This document shows, piece by piece, positions 21,845-32,356 of a stretch of DNA of 64,000 nt (position 1 is its first letter; the number at the start of each line of letters is the position of its first letter). The stretch is from contig NC_079489.1 in the NCBI RefSeq assembly GCF_020520425.1, positions 77,723,310 to 77,787,309 of the forward strand, in the 5' to 3' direction. The notes beneath the pieces are model-generated. The model was not told the DNA's origin, did not search any database, and saw nothing but the letters and a program-made list of their open reading frames with translations. The position numbers and the translations under genes are program-made. The stretch is from Spinacia oleracea (taxonomy: Eukaryota; Streptophyta; Magnoliopsida; Caryophyllales; Amaranthaceae).

Positions 21845-23046
21845 TTTCTTTTAACGAACTTTCGTAGAAGGTGAAATCTACGAAGTACATGCTTGACTCT
21901 CTAGTGGTGTCTAGGCTCCTTTGCCTGTGCAATAGCTCCGTTATTGTCACAATATAGAGCTATTGGTCCTTTAATGGAGGGGACTACACCAAGTTCACTT
22001 CCTTAGCCAAATAGCTTCCTTTGCTGCTTCATGTGCAGCAATGTACTCCGCTTCAGTTGTAGAATCTGTAATGTTGCTCTGCTTAGCACTTTTCCAGCTT
22101 ACTGCACCTCCGTTGAGGCAGAAGACAAACCCAGACTGTGATCTGAAATCATCCTTGTCGGTTTGGAAACTTGCGTTCGTATAGCCTTTAAAAATTAATT
22201 CATCATCTCCACCATAGACTAGGAAATCATCTTTGTGCCTTTTCAGGTACTTCAGAATATTCTTGGCGGCAGTCCAATGCGCCTCTCCTGGGTCTGACTG
22301 GTATCTGCTCGTAGCACTGAGTGCGTACGCAACATCCGGGCGTGTACATATCATAGCATACATTATTGAACCAATCAATGATGCATATGGAATCCTACTC
22401 ATTTGTCTACGCTCATCTAGTGTTTTTGGGCACTGAGTCTTGCTAAGAGTCATTCCATGAGATATGGGTAGGTAGCCTCGCATGGAGTCTTCCATATTGA
22501 ACCTTTCAAGCACCTTATTGATATAATTGCTTTGACTAAGTCCAGTCATCCTTTTAGATCTATCTTTGTAAATCTTGATGCCCAATATGTACTGTGCTTC
22601 TCCTAGATCCTTCATCGAAAAACATTTCCCAAGCTAAATCTTGACATAGTTCAACATAGGAATGTCATTTCCGATAAGTAATATGTCATCGACATATAAT
22701 ACTAGAAAAGCAGTTTTTCTCCCACTGACCTTCTTGTATACACAAGATTCGTCTGTTGACGAAGCTAAAGTCATTGACTACTTCATCAAAACGTATATTC
22801 CAGCTCCTTTATGCTTGCTTCAATCCATAAATGGACTTCTTAAGCTTGCATACCTTTGTTTTCATTCTTTGGATCCTCAAAACCCTCAGGTTGTGTCATA
22901 AACACAGTTTCTGTTAAAACGCCGTTTAAGAAAGCGGTTTTGATATCCATCTGCCATATTTCGTAATCGTAATATGCAGCGATTGCTAACATTATCCGAA
23001 TAGACTTTAGCATTGCAACTGGTGAAAAGGTTTCATCATAATCCAC
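21845..23046 (-). pseudogene. Copia reverse transcriptase and RNase H, decayed
   Basis: Minus-strand copia pol: N-terminal reverse transcriptase at 23046-22840 (DETFSPVAMLKSIRIMLAIA, MDIKTAFLNG), the catalytic YVDD at 22696-22685, and the thumb plus RNase H at 22615-21995 (LGEAQYILGIKI, RPDVAYA, TEAEYIAA). Further RNase H residues (ALYCDNNGAIAQAKEP) are readable in another frame down to about 21845. Breaks include TAG at 22636-22634 and frame changes between blocks, so it cannot make an active enzyme. It is the body of the element whose 3' LTR is at 19462-20855. No 5' LTR was found because the 5' half is cut off at 23742. Confidence 0.85.
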
Positions 23047-23378
23047 ATCGTGGACTTGCCTGTAACCTTTTGCAACTTATCTAGCTTTGAAAACTTCTAG
23101 TTTCCCATCCTTGTCCTTTTTCAGTTTGAAAACCAATTTGCTTCCTATGGCTTGGTAGCCATCTAGCAAATTGACCAGATCCCAAACTTGGTTTTCAGAC
23201 ATGGAGTCTAATACAGATTACATGGCTTCTTGCCATTGCTTGGAGCTAGGGCTCGTCATAGCTTGTTTGTAAGTCGCAGGTTCATCGCTTTCCAGCAATA
23301 GAACTTCACGGCTCTCGTTCGTCAAAATACCTAAGTATCTTTCCGGTTGAGACCTATATCTCTGCGATCTACGTGGGG

Positions 23379-23741
23379 TTACATTTCTAGATGGTTCTTG
23401 ATCTCACCAGATACTTCTAAAGATCTCTGAGTTTCAACTTGAATGCCATCTTGAGCATTCCCTAGAGTTTGTTGTTCGACTCGAATTTCTTCAAGGTCTA
23501 CTTTTCTCCCACTTGTCATTTTGGAAATATGATCTCTTTCCAAAAAGATACCATCTCGATCAACAAACACCTTGTTCTCAGATGTATTGTAGAAGTAATA
23601 CCCCTTTGTTTCCTTTGGATAGCCCACAAGGATACATTTGTCAGATTTCGGTTGAAGTTTGTCAGAAATTAATCGTTTGACGTATACTTCACAACCCCAA
23701 ATCTTAGGAAAAGACACATTTGGAGGCTTTCCAAACCAAAC
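23379..23741 (-). pseudogene. C-terminal part of copia integrase, in-frame with a foreign ORF
   Basis: Encodes the integrase tail: WFGKPPNVSFPKIWGCEVYV, LQPKSDKCILVGYPKETKGY, then a linker toward reverse transcriptase. The catalytic DDE core and zinc finger are absent because at 23742 the sequence switches to a 24-bp tandem repeat and then to an unrelated minus-strand ORF starting at 24008. The reading frame is open across the junction, giving a chimeric frame of about 210 codons from that ATG. Confidence 0.75.
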
Positions 23742-23789
23742 CAAGTTATGGTGAAGATCGATCCCCAAGTTATGGTGAAGATCGATCCC
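23742..23789. repeat. 24-bp perfect tandem duplication at a chimeric junction
   Basis: The unit beginning CAAGTTATGGTGAAGATC occurs at 23742-23765 and 23766-23789 without mismatch, encoding an 8-residue repeat (GIDLHHNL) on the minus strand. It lies exactly between copia integrase and the gypsy antisense ORF. Confidence 0.9.
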
Positions 23790-24008
23790 GTCGTACTCCA
23801 TTGGGCCCAACCAAGTTGGCTCGTCCTCGGGGTCACGGCCCCCTCCGGACTCCAACGGAAGAGACGAAGAGTCATTCCTCGTCCGCCGAGAGGCCCGAGC
23901 GGGCCGATAAGTAGACTCCCGTCTCATCGGAAGAGAGGGGCTTATCCGTGGCTGCATCATGTAATCCGAAGCCTCCGCCTCGGTAGAAGACGAACTGTCA
24001 CCGGACAT
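23790..24008 (-). CDS. Start of an antisense ORF of a Tat-like gypsy element (partial)
   Basis: ATG at 24008 opens a Ser/Glu-rich then Arg-rich N-terminus (MSGDSSSSTEAEASD, RRESTYRPARASRRTRN), truncated at the junction with copia integrase. It is antisense to the gypsy 3' region and LTR that follow on the plus strand (29191-30743). Tat-lineage elements are known to carry an extra, often antisense, ORF between pol and the 3' LTR, and this position fits. An alternative is the N-terminus of gag of a separate minus-strand element, but no matching minus-strand LTR or primer-binding site was found. Its function is unknown. Confidence 0.45.
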
Positions 24009-25144
24009 ACTACATTTCGCAAGACGTACGAAAACCATAAGGCATCACACCTTGAGCTTAGTAATACAAGAAATTACATAATGAAATTCCAAACACGACA
24101 AGCTAGTGGCAGCAAACAATTTCGTTCCCTAAGTATGAGCATGTTGCTAAGTTCATAATTACTAATAAAGTTCGTACATACGAAATTGACCACGAACTAC
24201 TCCGAACATCAAAATCATGTGTTTTCTATCATCCATGGGCTATGCAAACAACAAGCAATACACCAAAAACACCTAAATTGTGTCCCCAATACCAATTCGT
24301 AGGCACACTTGGGGGCTAATTTTGAAAAAATCAAAATTGCCCAAGATCAACATACTTGCAGAATTTAACATGCCTAGGCACTCATACATGTTATAAACAT
24401 CACATACAAGCAAACAATTGCTAAAAATTGGGCCAAATATTAAAAACCGTAATTCAATTTGGGCATGAAATGTCATACGAATTTCTACTCAAAATTAAGC
24501 CAAAACTCAAGTTAAACTCAAAATTACTTACATATACGTGATCTAGAATGACTTGGGAACAATTTTGGTGAAAAATTTCTGCAAATCCGAGCAGAATTGA
24601 TGAAGAATGTTGAGAGAGAACTCGAAAAAAACTCGAACAAGCAGCAGCAGAAATGGTGAACTGCCACTGCGCTGTTCGAATTTAAAGAAGATGTGCGCTG
24701 GAATTTTTCAGCGCTGAAAAATTTCAGCGCTCAGTTTCACGCGCTGGAATTTTCCAGCGCACAATGGTTCCATTTCAGACAAAAGGACGGGCCACTTCGC
24801 CCCATTTCTTGCCAAGTAACCGCTTAACTTTGTTCTGTTTTCCTTCCCACGGAAAAGTAACGGTATTTCAAATACTGTTATTATGATAATAATAAGTTAT
24901 TCCGATGGCCCACTAACAAGAAACTGTATTCCGGAAAATCACTGTAACCCATTTAGGTAACAGTTCTTAAACAAAAAATCATTTTCAAAAACAAAGAAAA
25001 GTCGGTATTACAAAAAATATGTATTCTGTATTCTGAAAATTTTGAAAATTCTGTATTCTGTATTCCGTATTTCGTCATTTTGTATTTTGTTATGAAGTTT
25101 ATTCATTCCACGTTAACAAAAATGTTAATATTTCGTATTCTATA
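24009..25144. mobile_element. Gypsy 3' internal region: antisense promoter area and repeats
   Basis: AT-rich leader of the antisense ORF (24009-24600), a GCGC-palindrome cluster (24695-24760) beside a TTTAAA motif, then sequence built from TCCGTATTCTG-like words (25020-25144). It continues beyond the inserted CACTA element at 28508. Confidence 0.6.
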
Positions 25145-25589
25145 CACTAGTGGAAAAAGGGTCATTTGCATCGCACTTTTAAGCACATTTGCGTCGCACA
25201 TCGTGCGTGGCAAAAGCTCTCGACGCAAATGACTAAAAGTCATTTGCGTCGCACATTTGTGCGACGCAAATGAACCTTATTTGCGTCGCACATTTAGCAA
25301 ATGTGCGTTGCAAATGACTTTTCAGCACCATGCCTGAAAAGTCATTTGCAACGCACATTAGCTAAATGTGCGACGCAAATGACTTTTAGGCGAAAAAAAA
25401 AAAGTCATTTGCCACGCACATTAGCTAAATGTGCGTTGCAAATGACTTTTTTTTTTTTAAAAAAAATTCGTTTTTTAATATTTTAGTTACAACCCAATAA
25501 AAGGCAAATTCACCATAGATCACCCAACATGTTGATAACCTAACTACACTTTTAACATAAAAGTTTAAGTGAACCATAAACGAATGAGG

Positions 25590-26130
25590 CCCAAGATATC
25601 ATTCAAGCAGATGAAAAAGAAAGTGGAGATGGAAACAATAGCCATGAGATGAGTAACTTGAATATGGAGCTGAGTATAAACAACAACAATCTCTAGGAAG
25701 TTGATGACCAAGTTGCAAAGACAGAGAAACTTGGACTGCAACAGACTGCAGCCATAAAGTTAGTACAAGAAGCACTTAATGCAATCCTACAATATGATGC
25801 AGAGTCATTTCATCAACAGCCAAATCCAGTCCAAGAAATGGCTAATAGTTCTGTCAGAGAGAGAATTTCAACTCCTACAACCTCCATCGAAGAAAATTGC
25901 AGCTAAGGTGGTGAAATAGATGGAAAAGTGACTGGTAGATCAGCAGAAAAGCAACAGCAAACAGGTAAAAGATCCTACAAAAAGAACCAGATGAACATAA
26001 GAGTTCATGAAAACAAATGTCCAAGAGTTTCAGCAAGCTCAAAAAATTGTTTGTGCCTGCAAAATTCATCAAGGCGATGGAAAAACTGAAGAAAATAAAC
26101 CCACGCAAACCACAATACTTATCTGCTGTA
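25590..26130 (+). pseudogene. Captured fragment of a plant calmodulin-binding-domain protein
   Basis: Frames on the plus strand read an acidic Asn-rich segment, then TAAIKLVQEALNAILQYDAE, then after indels KLKKLFVPAKFIKAMEKLKK followed by INPRKPQYL. The KFIKA-x-EK-x2-K-INPRKPQYL pattern is the start of the plant calmodulin-binding domain found in PICBP-like proteins, where a basic amphipathic helix binds calmodulin. Stops (near 25695 and 25903) and frame changes show it is a pseudogene. Its likely parent is a host gene captured by the CACTA element. Confidence 0.65.
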
Positions 26131-28200
26131 CAAACTCATAATTCTAGTTTACAAACTTTTAATAAACTTCGCCCGTATTACATTGGAGTTGTAAGCTCCT
26201 ACAACAGTTGAAGCAATAGAAACTCACCGAAAGACACCTTAAAACATTCTTCATGATAGCCATAGTACAACCTACGCAACCTGCTCTCTGTTTCATTAGA
26301 ATAAACAACTTCCCAACTGATCATCACAAACCTCAGGACACTTGCAAGTTTCATTAATAATAAAACAACCATAGCAAGCAGGCATATATACACTTCCCAA
26401 CTGATCATCACAAAGACTACCAACCAGAAACAACCAAAAATAAAGGTTATCCAACATCCAAGTTAGATATGGTTACATATGAAGCACCCATAATAACCAA
26501 GGTTATCCTACGTCTTCCTGACAGTCACAATATATAAAAGGAAAGATATGCCAATACAATCAAAGGGCCCAGGAAATTCATTGTGAATGAAAAAAAGAGA
26601 GCAAGCTCTAGATAATTAGTGGATGCAAGATTCCAATTCAATTTATGCAAGAAAAATACAGAACTGTAAAAATCAAAAAAAGAAAAGAAAATGAATGCAG
26701 GACCTTGCGAAAGGCATTGTTCACGGCGAGCATCAAGCTTACACTGGTTCAATTTCTCCGGCATATTCGCCTGTTACATAAAAAAACTCCATTGTCAGAC
26801 CAAAATCAAACAAATTACAATATGAAATAAAAATAAAAATTTGAACCGAGAAAAAAAAAGCCGAGAAATTAAAATTGAAGCACACTAAATTATGAATTTA
26901 CAGCGTTCGTGCGACACTAAGCCACAAATCTGTCCTAACTGATGTTCTAGGCTTTTTACTATAACTTTAAGCAAGTTCGTTCTGGAGTCTGGAACGACCA
27001 GTCTATGGTCAAATTGGTCGCCATTAACTGATACTATTAAGAGGACATTGTATATCACTGCACCTTATTCCCCTTCCTCATGACACATTTCTAGTCTACT
27101 TCAGAAATTAAACCAAAAATTCTCAACTTTCCAACAAAACTCTAAAAGCGCTAACCAGATCAATAACCAACCATTATTCTCAACTATAACACTAACTAAC
27201 CAATCCAAATCAATAAAAACATCTATGAAATCAACAAGAAATATACCAGGAAATTAAGGGGGGAAAGAGTAAAAAAATCTAGCAAAGAAATCACAATATA
27301 TCACAACAATCAATCATTCTAAAACAAACAATGCAAATTTCGGATGAAAACTAAAATTAAGAAGAAGAAAAAAAGGAAACAAAGAGAGTTATTCAAAGTA
27401 AGTAAGTAAAGAAGAAAGATACAAACTTCTATCTGAATTCATACAACTTCAAGCTGATTAACATTTGCAAGCCAAAATGTATAGCTTAATCAAGAACAAA
27501 CAACAATAATTCAAAGTCTTACTATAGTCTCATACATTTTGGAAACATGAGGAATGAAACTTACCATCGGAGTAAATCTTCTTACTCCCAAACGAGACTC
27601 AATTCAGCCAAACCACTGCAACAGAACATTCAAATGAACACAATGTCAGAACAAAAAAAATCTGCGCAAAATTAACAAAAACAAATTCATAATCCCTAGC
27701 AAAATATTACGCACACTCACCCCCTCATTGTTCTAAATTATTGGAAATTAGTGACCTAATTCACGTAATTTCTCACCAAATCCCAAACCCAAAAAAAGAA
27801 ACCCTAAATCTTTCAAATTAAACAAAAAAGTAACCACAAAATTCAATGAAAGTGTACCTGATTGAGTAAATAAGGGAATCAATTGAAGAATTAGGGTGAA
27901 GAAGATGGAAATTGAGGGTAAGTAAGTGTACCTGATGGAGACAGGGATCGATTCCTATTCAGTGGGCATTCTCCAATGGAGGCGGCGGCGGCGGCGGCAG
28001 CTGTGGCCTACGGTTCCAGCGAAACTCTCTCTAAATGTAGCTGCGCCTGGTGTAGGGTGAAGAAGATCGATGGAGGATGAGGGTGAAGAAGATCGAAGAT
28101 CGATGGAGGATGAGGGTGAAGTCGTTAAGGTAGCTGCGCCTGTTTGTTTTGTTCTTCGACAAATTAGGGTGCAGTACGCGTGGGTGAGGAATAATTAAAA
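26131..28200. other. Remaining CACTA 2 cargo, unidentified
   Basis: Long AT-rich, intron-like sequence. A short GC-rich stretch at 27975-28060 contains a (GGC)n run (GGCGGCGGCGGCGG) and two imperfect copies of GAGGGTGAAGAAGATCGA (28078-28118). No coding region could be supported. Confidence 0.4.
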
Positions 28201-28507
28201 ACTTCTGAATTTTTTTTACCTCCTCTGCGTCGCAGAATTACTAATCTGCGACGCAGGTGACTTAAAGAGTCATTTGCGTCGCAGATTAGTAATTCTGCGA
28301 CGCAAAGGAGGTAATATTTTGCGTCGCATTATTACTAATCTGCGACGCAAATGACTCTGAGAACATTTTAGAGTCATTTGCGTCGCAGATTAATAATTCT
28401 GCGACGCAAATGACTAATTTTAAAGCTTAGAACTGTCAATTGCGTCACATGTTTAAATGTGCGAGGCAAATGTGGTGATGCAAATGATTGTTTTTCCACT
28501 AGTGATA

Positions 28508-29190
28508 TTCTCTATTCCGTTATTCCGTATTCTGTTTCAAGGTTTATCCATTCCTCGTTAATAAAAATGTCAATATTCCGTATTCCGTATTCCGTCATTC
28601 CGTATTCTGTTTCGAAGTTTATTCATTCCTCATTAATAAAAATGTCAATATTCCGTATTCTATATTTCGTATTCTGTGTTATGTATTCCGTATTTCGTCA
28701 TTCCGTATTCTGTTTCGAGGTTTATTCAATCCCCGTTAATAAAAATGTCAATATTTCGTATTTCGTATTCTATATTTTGTATTTCGTATTCTGTATCCCG
28801 TATTCTATAATCCGTATTCTGTGATTCGTATTCCGTTGTCATTTTGCATTTTGTATGCGGTTGTCGTCCCGTATACTGTCATCATTCCACTTCCCATATT
28901 CCGTTCTCAAAAGAAATCAAGTTACGTATCTGTTTTTGAAAAACTCGGTTCCACCATTTGAACGACTTCAATGACTTCGTGAGAAGTCAATTCAAATCAA
29001 TGGGTTCCGGATGACTCGTGACTGATCTATTGGCATTCCCAGTTATGACCCTTCAGTCAAATCTTATTACTCGGGGGCTCGTGGGACCCTCGTTCGGACT
29101 TGGTCTTAACCAAACTAGGTTCTAGACGCACTCCGTCTACTAATACTTTAATTGTCGTCTTGCTCAGACTCGATCAAAGTGGGGGCTAAC
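28508..29190 (+). mobile_element. Gypsy 3' internal region with tandem TCCGTATTCTG repeats and polypurine tract
   Basis: About four imperfect units of a ~110-bp repeat (GTTTATTCATTCCTCGTTAA and TCCGTATTC words) fill 28508-28830, continuing the array cut by CACTA 2. AAAGTGGGGGC at 29177-29187 is the polypurine tract just before the LTR. Confidence 0.65.
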
Positions 29191-30743
29191 TGTAGACGCC
29201 AACATTTGTTTCTAGGCCCGATACGGTGTGTTCGATTATGAAACCAAACATTGCTTGACTAAGCTTTGCTAATCATGCAACGAACGATCCATGACTGACT
29301 GATAATCCCTTAAAGCATACTTACATTTTTAGAAACTTTTATTTATAGTAACTGCTATTCTTGAACGCTGCCCAGAATGGTAACTGCATAAGATAAAACA
29401 TCCGAGTGTATAAGTCGCATTACGATTTGTCATCGGATAAAGGATAAAGAGTTGCATCCCAAATCATATTCTAAAAGATAAAACCGTGAGTGAGATTCGT
29501 GTAAAAACCAGATAAAACTGGAAAAGTGAAGTAAACACCAGCCCTAGAAAATTCTATCGCTGACACGTACGCGCCACAATATTCTAGCGCACAAATCAAA
29601 AGCGCCATTATTTTATGGCGCTACAATTTGGTTCTCACCCAATCACGCAAGATAGAGTTTTAACCCAGCTGTCAAGTAAACACATCTGGCGCTGACATGT
29701 GAAGCGCTAGAAAATAACATCACTTCTGATTCAAGCGCTGGAAATATCTAGCGCTTCACACATCTCAGTAGAAAACTCACATTTCTCAATTCTATCTTAT
29801 TCTGGCCTATTTTAGTATAAATAGGGGCTCTAAGTTACAGAAAATAACACACATTCCTAACCTAAAACCTTAAGCTTGAGTATTGGCCGAAGCTTTTCTC
29901 TATCCCGTATTCGTGTGTCTGCCGCATTAACATTCTATTAAGCAGACCCTGCCTGCACGACCACCTGAATCAGTCCGAACACTGCCGAAGTGCTACCGAG
30001 ATCTAGACCCAATCATTAAGCCTAAAACATACAAAAACTCTTGAAGGATCTCGTCCCGCAGTCAGTTAGTAATCGGAAAGTTTGAAGGCCAAACGGAAAG
30101 CTAGCAAAGTCAAGTGGTAGGTGTTCCTGAGAGCCGCAGTATAGCCTACGTTATACTGTAACCTGAATCTATATTTCACGGCTTTCATCACCATATAAAT
30201 CTGTTCACTTTAATCTGTTATATTACTCACGCCTAAATCAGATAATTCTTGGACAAACCGATTTGTTGCTAAGCACCTTGAATTAACCTAAATCAGCGTT
30301 TTGACGTCTGTCTAGTAATATCTGTGCATTAAAATCAATCCAAAGTAGTAATGTAGCATAACGTATTTCCCATAGTCGTCACATTTAACTAGTAAAGACC
30401 GCCGCGTGGTCTAATGTCGGACACTCCCCGTATTAGTAAACGTCCCCCGAATTCTCAATCTCTGCTCTGCCGGATGTACGTTGAGGGATCTCCACACCAG
30501 GGATCACAAGGGAACATATGGCCGTTGTGAGTCAAATATGTTTGCACTCAACGCATATCACGATAACCAGGTTTTGTCAGTTTTCTTAAACTGAATGGCG
30601 ACTCCTACAGACTAGTATAAAGAGGCTAACGCCCACAGTTAGTTCCTATTTACTCAATATGCTTGCCATATCCAGAGGAGAAAATTCGTGCAGGCCGTAT
30701 ACTCTTTTAGAGGCTCCCCATCATGTTTTTTGACCCCCTCACA
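29191..30743 (+). mobile_element. 3' LTR of a Tat-like gypsy element
   Basis: Opens TGTAGACGCCAACATTTG and ends TTTTGACCCCCTCACA. A TATAAATA box is at 29816-29823, with an AGCGCTGGAAATATCTAGCG palindrome (29734) upstream. The block CCACACCAGGGATCACAAGG (about 30491) is shared with the LTRs at 50256 and 62010, so all three belong to one superfamily. The matching 5' LTR was not found. Confidence 0.8.
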
Positions 30744-31173
30744 ATGACTACTACTAGTCTGCCACCTCATCAACATATATATTAAAATGATATTATAATG
30801 TGTTACACTCTTACTAGTATGTGCCCGTGCTAATGCACAGGATAACTATATTTATAATCAATACTTAATTAACAATGTTTATAGAGAATACTTCGTATAA
30901 TGGACGTGAATACTCCGTATAATGTTTTGATAAACCAAATTAAAAAACTAATTAAGAGCAATAAAAGACATTTCTAGAAAATCATGATGGCCTTTGCAAA
31001 TAAAAACTTCGAAAATGATTATATATGTGGTTAATATTAATTTGTGGATGCCCTATCGTAATGATAAAGTTATTTTTCTTATCTCATTCAAGTTAATTTT
31101 CTCATCTAATTCAAAGGATTGTCGTCAGTTGCCAAGCACATTTCTTCATTTTTTCTTGTGAAACACGTAGAAT
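30744..31173. other. Spacer with a Helitron-type 3' end
   Basis: AT-rich DNA. At 30814 CTAG followed by a GTGCCCGTGC...GCACAG hairpin is a minus-oriented Helitron terminus, as at 32111 and 36896. Nothing else is seen. Confidence 0.45.
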
Positions 31174-31706
31174 TAGGGGTGTTCATTGGTCCAAACCCGG
31201 ACCGGACCGGACCGACCCGGACCAGACCGAAGACCGAATTTTGATAATTCAAGACCCGAAGACCGGAACGATTATGCTTGGACCGAACCCGGACCGGACC
31301 GAAAAAATCGGTCCAAAACCCGGACCGGACCGGTTTGGACCGGTTGTAGACCTATTTCTATATATTTTTTATTTTTTCTAAAAATTATGGTAAAAAAGAA
31401 AAAAAATATATAAAGCCAATTGTTTAAGGCCTTTTTTGGAAGCTAAAATAAAATATATGACAATATAGTAATATTTACAACATATTAAAGGAGAGAATTA
31501 CATTTTTTAATAGAATATATTTTATTTTATTAAGGAAAAATCGGTCCTGTCCAAGATCGGGTTTTTGACCGGACCAGACCGAAGACCGGAAATTGAAATT
31601 TCTCGACCCGAAGACCGGACCGATTGCCTTCAGTCCAGTCTGGTCCGGTCTGGGTCGGTCTGCTCCGGTCTATTTTTCGGTCCGAACCAATTTTTTCACA
31701 CCCCTA
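31174..31706. mobile_element. hAT-type MITE, GGACCGG-rich (copy 1)
   Basis: 533 bp with ends TAGGGGTGTTCATTGGTCC and ...TTCACACCCCTA, flanked by a perfect 8-bp duplication CGTAGAAT (31166-31173, 31707-31714). Both arms are rich in GGACCGG/CCGGTCC words around an AT-rich centre. The frame through the left arm (31186-31413) only reflects the repeats. Confidence 0.9.
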
Positions 31707-31714
31707 CGTAGAAT

Positions 31715-32110
31715 AAAAGTAAATGAATTCAGATGATGCTTACGTAAATATTTGTTGACATGCTTCATAATATTTAGTCTTTATAAACTTGAGTTTGTAT
31801 AATCCTCCAAACTTATTAAGCTTATAATTTATAATTTTACCAAAGGATCCTTATACTACATATTTTTTTATTCCATATTACGGGAATGGTTTACTCTCTA
31901 AATTTAGTTGTCAAATTTAAAATTCAATCTATGTTATGTTCCTTTAATTGTGTGGTTTTGATGGACATTGTCGTTTCTTGGAGATTGAACCGGCGATTTT
32001 GGAAGATAACTTTATAGTGTATTATGAATTATGATTGTGTAATGTGTTATTGTCACAGAAGGCATGGAACATCAAACGAGGAAAAGGAGTAATGCTTAAG
32101 TTATTCTGTA
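31715..32110. other. AT-rich spacer, nothing recognised
   Basis: No coding frame, repeat or terminal structure could be supported here. Confidence 0.5.
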
Positions 32111-32153
32111 CTAGATTTTAGCCCGTGTGATGCACGGATTCTATTAAATTGTT
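32111..32153 (-). mobile_element. Helitron 3' terminus split by a LINE insertion
   Basis: CTAG at 32111 preceded by A, then hairpin GCCCGTGTGATGCACGG: on the minus strand this is hairpin, short spacer, CTAG and T, the Helitron end rule. The downstream Helitron sequence resumes at 36456 after the LINE. Confidence 0.6.
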
Positions 32154-32356
32154 TTATTTTTTGGCAAGTAAGTGAGAAATATATTAATTGGAACCAAACA
32201 GATTACAAGCTGCTAGGGAGATGGCCCTAGACAAACAAAAGGCAAAATCCTACAAATAGTTCCTATCACACAAACAAAAAGAAAAAACAGAGTTACAAGG
32301 AGTTGAACCACTCCCTATCTATATCCTTAACTTTTTTGCTAATCAGGTTTTGCACT

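Larger units (their letters stand above)
25145..28504. mobile_element. Non-autonomous CACTA element 2 with captured cargo
   Basis: Termini CACTAGTGGAAAAA (25145) and its complement ending 28504 are flanked by a perfect 3-bp duplication ATA (25142-25144, 28505-28507). Subterminal arrays of TTTGCGTCGCA words and complements occupy 25160-25450 and 28220-28480. No transposase is encoded. Inside are a calmodulin-binding-protein fragment and intron-like AT-rich DNA. Confidence 0.92.

Noticed and set aside
28459-28824. 121-codon frame rich in Ser, Ile, Phe and Tyr
   Set aside because: It is a translation of tandem TCCGTATTCTG repeats in the gypsy 3' region.
31186-31413. Arg/Pro/Gly-rich frame with repeated RTGPDRPGPDR-like words
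   Set aside because: It only reads the GGACCGG repeats of the hAT MITE; the same occurs at 33001-33240.
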